A stretch of 45,953 nt of DNA from Dorea_D hominis. Lineage in GTDB: Bacteria > Bacillota > Clostridia > Lachnospirales > Lachnospiraceae. The notes beneath the pieces are model-generated. The model searched no databases. It was not told the origin of the DNA and saw only the letters and a list, made by a program, of their open reading frames with translations. The position numbers were made by a program, and so were the translations under genes. The stretch is taken from assembly GCF_014287705.1 (NCBI RefSeq), contig NZ_JACOOY010000020.1:1-45953 (forward strand). The letters are read 5' to 3'. This document shows, in pieces, positions 41,753 through 45,953 of this stretch (positions within the stretch are counted from its first letter, which is position 1; each line of letters begins with the position of its first letter).

Positions 41753-41879
41753 AATAGAACCTCCTTTTTAATTGATTATACCGTAACAAATGTAGATGGA
41801 AAATGCAACATTCTTGCGAAAAATCAATAATGTATCGCATTTATAGATATGAGTCGATAATACATTTTTATACACTTAC

Positions 41880-41909
41880 GCGAATAAATATGCTATAATA
41901 AAAATTCGC
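41880..41909 (+). promoter_or_regulatory. Promoter of the EamA transporter gene
   Basis: TGCTATAAT (41891-41899) is an extended -10 without a clear -35. The inverted repeat GCGAAT / ATTCGC (41880-41885 and 41904-41909) brackets it and could be a regulator site. Confidence 0.5.
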
Positions 41910-41935
41910 AGAGATTTTTTGAGGGAGGATATAAG

Positions 41936-42832
41936 ATGAGACCGAAAAATGCATGTATGTTGTTGCTGACAGCATTTATATGGGGAACTGCATTTGTTGC
42001 ACAAAGTGTGGGAATGGACTATTTGGAACCATTTACATTTAACGGTGTAAGATGCTTGATCGGAGCAATTGCATTGCTACCGTGTATCTGGTTCTTTAAT
42101 CGTGGAAAAGAAAAAGAGAATAAGGTAAATGATAAAAATGCAAAAAGAGATTTAATTAAGGGCGGAATTGCCTGCGGTATTTTACTGTTTGCAGCAAGCA
42201 GTCTGCAACAAATCGGGCTGGTATATACAGCAGCTGGTAAGGCCGGATTTATCACAGCCTTTTATATTGTACTTGTTCCGGTATTTGGCATTTTCCTTCA
42301 TAAAAATATAGGATGGAAAGTATGGACAGCCGTTGCAATAGCACTGGCAGGACTTTATTTCTTGTGTATTACAGAGACATTTACCATTGGAGTTGGAGAT
42401 ATTTACGTGTTTTTATGTGCATTGATCTTCTCGGTTCACATATTAGTTGTAGATCATTATGCACCAAAAGTAGATGGAGTAAAATTATCATGTATACAGT
42501 TCTTGGTCGCTGGTATTGTATCCATTCCATTTATGTTGATATTAGAAAGTCCAAAGATGGGAAATATGATGACAAGCTGGTTCCCGTTGATTTATGCCGG
42601 GGTATTTTCCTGCGGAATTGCATATACTTTGCAGATCCTTGGACAGAAGAATGTTAATCCGGCGATTGCATCGCTGATTTTAAGTTTGGAATCCTGCTTT
42701 TCTGTATTATCTGGCTGGGTAATTTTGGGAGAGCGGTTATCGGCAAGAGAGACAATAGGATGTATTATGATGTTTGCGGCAATCATTCTGGCGCAGATTC
42801 CAGACAAAAAGAGCAGTGCAGATACAAACTAA
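41936..42832 (+). CDS. DMT-superfamily (EamA) transporter
   Basis: A 298-residue membrane protein with ten predicted membrane segments in two EamA repeats. It begins with the typical LTAFIWGTAFVAQ helix and has GLVYTAAGKAGFITAFYIVLVP in the first repeat. NPAIASLILSLESCFSVLSGWVILGERLS, the equivalent motif, is in the second. GGGAGG lies 8-9 nt before the ATG. DMT transporters export amino acids, nucleosides or other metabolites; the substrate cannot be read here. The gene is followed after 63 nt by dtd, possibly cotranscribed. Confidence 0.88.
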   Translation: MRPKNACMLLLTAFIWGTAFVAQSVGMDYLEPFTFNGVRCLIGAIALLPCIWFFNRGKEKENKVNDKNAKRDLIKGGIACGILLFAASSLQQIGLVYTAAGKAGFITAFYIVLVPVFGIFLHKNIGWKVWTAVAIALAGLYFLCITETFTIGVGDIYVFLCALIFSVHILVVDHYAPKVDGVKLSCIQFLVAGIVSIPFMLILESPKMGNMMTSWFPLIYAGVFSCGIAYTLQILGQKNVNPAIASLILSLESCFSVLSGWVILGERLSARETIGCIMMFAAIILAQIPDKKSSADTN

Positions 42833-42895
42833 AAATACAGTAACTGGTGCTTTGTAAGAGTATAGAAACTATTTAACATAGAAAGGAAAGAAAAC

Positions 42896-43342
42896 ATGAG
42901 ATTTGTAATTCAGAGAGTATTAGAAAGTGAAGTAAAGGTAGACGGTGAGAGTCTGGGCAAGATTGGAAAAGGGTTCATGGTACTGATCGGTGTCAGCGAT
43001 TCCGATACAAAAGAAGTAGCAGATAAGATGGTGAAAAAAATGCTTGGACTGCGCATTTTTGAGGATGAACAGGGCAAAACGAATCTTTCTCTGGAAAGCG
43101 TAGACGGAGAGCTCCTTCTGATTTCTCAGTTTACGTTATATGCAAACTGTAAGAGAGGAAACCGTCCAAGCTTCATCGAAGCGGGTGCACCGGATATGGC
43201 ATCGGATATGTATGAGTACATTGTTGAGAAATGCAAAGAACAGGTACCGGTTGTAGAGCGCGGACAGTTTGGAGCAGATATGAAAGTAAGTCTGGTAAAT
43301 GACGGACCGTTTACGATAGTTTTGGATTCAGATACACTTTAA
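42896..43342 (+). CDS. dtd: D-aminoacyl-tRNA deacylase
   Basis: A 148-residue enzyme that removes D-amino acids (and glycine mischarged on tRNA-Ala) from tRNA. The start MRFVIQRVLESEVKVD and the two conserved active-site motifs LISQFTLYA and NDGPFT, the latter with the chirality-filtering Gly-Pro, are present. Length is usual for Dtd (about 145-150). AAAGGAAAG precedes the ATG. It is followed by a strong terminator. Confidence 0.95.
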   Translation: MRFVIQRVLESEVKVDGESLGKIGKGFMVLIGVSDSDTKEVADKMVKKMLGLRIFEDEQGKTNLSLESVDGELLLISQFTLYANCKRGNRPSFIEAGAPDMASDMYEYIVEKCKEQVPVVERGQFGADMKVSLVNDGPFTIVLDSDTL

Positions 43343-43381
43343 GATTCAGGCAAATATAAAAAATAAAGATATCATTAATGG

Positions 43382-43427
43382 AAAATGAGCGTCTGCAAAT
43401 GTATAATACTGCAGGCGCTCATTTTGA
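43382..43427. terminator. Bidirectional terminator between dtd and the SulP gene
   Basis: AAAATGAGCGTCTGCA (43382-43397) pairs with TGCAGGCGCTCATTTT (43410-43425) with one G-U. A and T flanks allow use by both convergent genes. Confidence 0.85.
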
Positions 43428-43523
43428 TTGCCATAGTATATGGAAAAAGTTGCCAGTGGCGGGCCATGCGGGTAACTATGAGAGTAAAAGTTTATTGTAT
43501 TCTGAGCTTTTGCGAGACCGAAT

Positions 43524-45653
43524 CTAAGAGTCTGATTTGTCAAGATGTTTTCTCTGGTGTTCCAGACGTTCTTCCAGCTTTTTACGATGCTTTTCCAGTT
43601 TTTCAAAAATTTCCGGATGCTCACGTAATATTTTGTCTTTCAGTATACGTCTTCGCTTTTCAATCAGCTGGTAAATGAGATGTTTATTGTCAGCAAGACT
43701 CTTTGGCATTTCATCTACATGCAGTTCAATACGGCGTAAGATTTCGTCTTCATCAAAAGCTCCAAGTGAATGCCAGCTTTCCAGATGATCTTCCAGACCG
43801 TTTTCAATAATTTCTTCAATATCTTTCAAACCGTGAATATGATTTAAAATATGATGAACCTCATGCTCGATTTCCTCAACAACCTGATCACCGTAAGCCC
43901 AGGCAAATTCTTCCAGTGTATTTTCTTCTTCGGCAGGAAGAAAGCTAAGACGACGTGTAACGAATTCACGCTCTTCTTCCGGAACATCCAGTGTATATGG
44001 CGGCAGGATTTCTGCATCATGAAGTGCCGCAAGAATTGTCCTTCGTACATGACCTTCACGGATCAGATGTTCTATTCCGAGCTGGCGCATCTGCAGATTC
44101 AGTTGTTCTGTATGCTCTGTAATATAGAATTTTATATTTTTCTTTGAAAAACTTGCCGTCAGTTCTTCCAGATGATCGGCAGCAGTGATATCCATGCTGT
44201 TAACTGCGCGTGCATCGATAATAATGACTTTCGTGTCTTCTTTAATTGCATTTTCCAGATCTGACTGAAGTACATTAATATTTGCAAAAAAGAGATTTTC
44301 GTTGAAACGATACAGAAGAACTCCTTTTATTGGATAGGCATGTATGTTTCTGCTCAGATCATGATAGCCTTCTTTGCCAGGTATAATACCAAGGAAAAAA
44401 CGGTTTGGATTCGCGGCTTTTGTGATGACAGCGAAGAAGGAAAGCAGTACACCGATCAATACGCCATAAATAGTACCCAGGCATAATACACTGATGCAGG
44501 CAGCCATAAATATATGAAATTCCTGTTTGCTCTGGTGAAAGAGCCGAATACATAAATGAATTTCAACGACATCCATTAATGCAGAAATAACAATAGCGGT
44601 CAGAATAGGAACAGGAAGAAATCCAATAAATCCTGTAAAAAACAAAAGTAAAAATGTCATTGTTATACCGGCTGTAATAGAAACAACCTGTGAATGTCCA
44701 CTATATTGTTCGTTCATTGATGTACGGGAAATACTTCCATTTACAGGGCAGGAGCCAACAATAGCGGAAGCAATATTACCGGCAGCACATGCCAGAATTT
44801 CCTGACGGTCTTCCAGCGGATAGCCATTCCGGAAAGCAAAATTATTTTCAGCAAGTAAAGTTTCAGCCATTACGACAAGTGAGATCATGAGTCCACGCCC
44901 GGCAGCCTGTGTAAGGTCAATCTGACTGAAATCCGGAAAAGTAAGAGCCGGAAGTCCACGGTTTACGGAGGCGAGTAACTGCACACCATATGTATCAATA
45001 TGCAGGAAAATAGTACATAAAACTGCGAGAAACATAATCAAAATAGCAATCGGAAATTTCGGAATGATTTTTTTGCAAAGTCTTATGACAAGCAAAGTAA
45101 TAATTCCTAATAATAAGGAAAGCCAGTGAATGTTTTTTGCAGCGGAATAAATATATTCAGCCAGCTCGATAATTTCACCGGATCCCGCGGAACTTCCCAT
45201 AAGCTTTGGTATTTGCATTAAAATAATCGTCAAAGCGATACCGCTGATAAATCCACCCATGACAGGCGTAGAGATGAAACCGACCATTCGGTCTGCCCGG
45301 ATAAAATAAAAAAAGAGCAGCCACAACCCTGTAAATAGTGCCAGTGCCGAAACATAGTTTAGAGCTTCTCTGGAACCCGGAGTGATGCCAAGTGTAAGGA
45401 GAGCGCTTCCGGCGAGGGCAGCAGGTGCAGCATCCACACCGAAAATAAACTGGCGTGAAGTGGAAAAAATTGCAAATAATAAAATAGGTAAAACAGAACC
45501 GTATAAACCATATACCGCGGGCAGCCCTGAAATCTGTGCATAACCCATAGAAATAGGAATAGATACAGCAGCAATGATAATTCCGGAGAAAATATCCTGT
45601 TTTAAATAATTTTTGTCATAATTTCTTAATGTAGATAAAATATGTATTTTCAT
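43524..45653 (-). CDS. SulP-family anion transporter with STAS domain and long C-terminal tail
   Basis: A 709-residue membrane protein. Residues about 12-405 hold the SulP core with 10-12 membrane segments, including SIPISMGYAQISGLPAVYGLY near the start and CPVNGSISRTSMNEQYSGHSQ. A STAS domain follows (about 425-535: VLLYRFNENLFFANI, VIIIDARAVNSMDITAADHL). The last ~170 residues are highly charged and helical, with clusters of His, Glu and Lys, and are not part of the usual SulP/STAS layout. SulP proteins carry sulfate, bicarbonate or dicarboxylates; the ion is not evident. The ATG at 45653 has GGAGG upstream; the TTG at 45668 overlaps that site. No cysteine-biosynthesis or carbonic-anhydrase gene is adjacent. 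Confidence 0.9.
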   Translation of the reverse strand: MKIHILSTLRNYDKNYLKQDIFSGIIIAAVSIPISMGYAQISGLPAVYGLYGSVLPILLFAIFSTSRQFIFGVDAAPAALAGSALLTLGITPGSREALNYVSALALFTGLWLLFFYFIRADRMVGFISTPVMGGFISGIALTIILMQIPKLMGSSAGSGEIIELAEYIYSAAKNIHWLSLLLGIITLLVIRLCKKIIPKFPIAILIMFLAVLCTIFLHIDTYGVQLLASVNRGLPALTFPDFSQIDLTQAAGRGLMISLVVMAETLLAENNFAFRNGYPLEDRQEILACAAGNIASAIVGSCPVNGSISRTSMNEQYSGHSQVVSITAGITMTFLLLFFTGFIGFLPVPILTAIVISALMDVVEIHLCIRLFHQSKQEFHIFMAACISVLCLGTIYGVLIGVLLSFFAVITKAANPNRFFLGIIPGKEGYHDLSRNIHAYPIKGVLLYRFNENLFFANINVLQSDLENAIKEDTKVIIIDARAVNSMDITAADHLEELTASFSKKNIKFYITEHTEQLNLQMRQLGIEHLIREGHVRRTILAALHDAEILPPYTLDVPEEEREFVTRRLSFLPAEEENTLEEFAWAYGDQVVEEIEHEVHHILNHIHGLKDIEEIIENGLEDHLESWHSLGAFDEDEILRRIELHVDEMPKSLADNKHLIYQLIEKRRRILKDKILREHPEIFEKLEKHRKKLEERLEHQRKHLDKSDS

Positions 45654-45779
45654 AATGAAGACCTCCAATAGAAATAATAGTGAAAATATATGTAGGTTTC
45701 AATCTTTGCTTTTTGTTTTCATTGAAATTATAACAGTATAAAAAGAAAAGAACAATCAAAAGAAAATTAGAAAAAGTTG

Positions 45780-45917
45780 TTGACAGGAAAATTTATACTG
45801 TGATATATTAGATAGGCTGTCGCAAGAGAGCAGAATAACTCAGAAATGAGTTGCAAAAAAGATTAAAATAATTATTGACAAAGAGTTGAAATTATGATAA
45901 TCTATTATAGCTGTCGC
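45780..45917 (+). promoter_or_regulatory. Tandem promoters, possibly leading into an rRNA operon
   Basis: P1: TTGACA (45780-45785), 18-nt spacer, TATATT (45804). P2: TTGACA (45875-45880), 17-nt spacer, TAATCT (45898). Each -10 is followed at the same distance (12 nt from its first base) by GCTGTCGC (45816 and 45910). Tandem strong promoters about 95 nt apart with identical, G-starting initial transcribed sequence resemble Firmicute rRNA promoters. The gene itself lies beyond the window. From 45654 to 45779 I see no gene. Confidence 0.55.
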
Positions 45918-45953
45918 GTGAGACACACCTGAGAAGCGTAGATGTCACACGGA

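Overview
The window looks like a chromosomal segment of a gut-type Lachnospiraceae bacterium (Clostridia). This rests on AT-rich coding, AGGAGG-type ribosome sites, YesM/YesN-type two-component genes, an Mgl-type ABC transporter with an unusually long permease, and large secreted proteins with Cys-x-x-Cys and fibronectin-like modules. I see no rRNA, tRNA or CRISPR array inside the window, but tandem promoters at its right edge could lead into an rRNA operon.

Layout. 0-1.4 kb: metallophosphoesterase and gene fragments. 1.5-14 kb: a 1626-aa secreted repeat protein; a three-gene sensory operon (7TM sensor-like protein without a recognisable kinase core, NarX/DesK-like kinase, LuxR-type regulator), possibly led by a 31-aa ORF; then two secreted proteins whose promoters share an inverted repeat at identical spacing. 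14-15 kb: a scar of a frameshifted pilin-like gene and an 81-nt inverted, deleted copy of the mglC 3' end plus its terminator. 15-26 kb: a sugar-sensing and uptake module. Response regulator, sensor kinase and two sugar-binding-protein-like genes run rightwards and converge on mglBAC, which runs leftwards. MglB appears to be circularly permuted: the first beta-alpha units of the galactose-binding fold lie at the C-terminus instead of after the lipoprotein signal. 26-31 kb: fossils, then a LacI regulator and a GH42 beta-galactosidase with a 31-bp palindromic operator over its promoter. Together with mgl this suggests galactoside breakdown and galactose/glucose uptake.

31-36 kb: P-loop kinase, then a c-di-GMP-I riboswitch and a terminator-like hairpin ahead of a cytoplasmic hybrid histidine kinase with two receiver domains. 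35.9-40.6 kb: broken AlbA_2-type gene, MFS start fragment, glutaminase, other fragments, and an ATP-grasp (R2K-like) protein with an EF-Tu-domain-2-like N-terminus. 40.8-45.7 kb: low-molecular-weight protein tyrosine phosphatase, small hypothetical gene, EamA transporter, D-aminoacyl-tRNA deacylase and a SulP transporter.

The strongest candidates for something undescribed are the permuted MglB working with a coiled-coil-extended MglC, the CTGTCC-N4-GGACRG operator pair linking the LuxR-type regulator to two surface proteins, and the rearrangement scar that links 14.8 kb to the mglC terminator.
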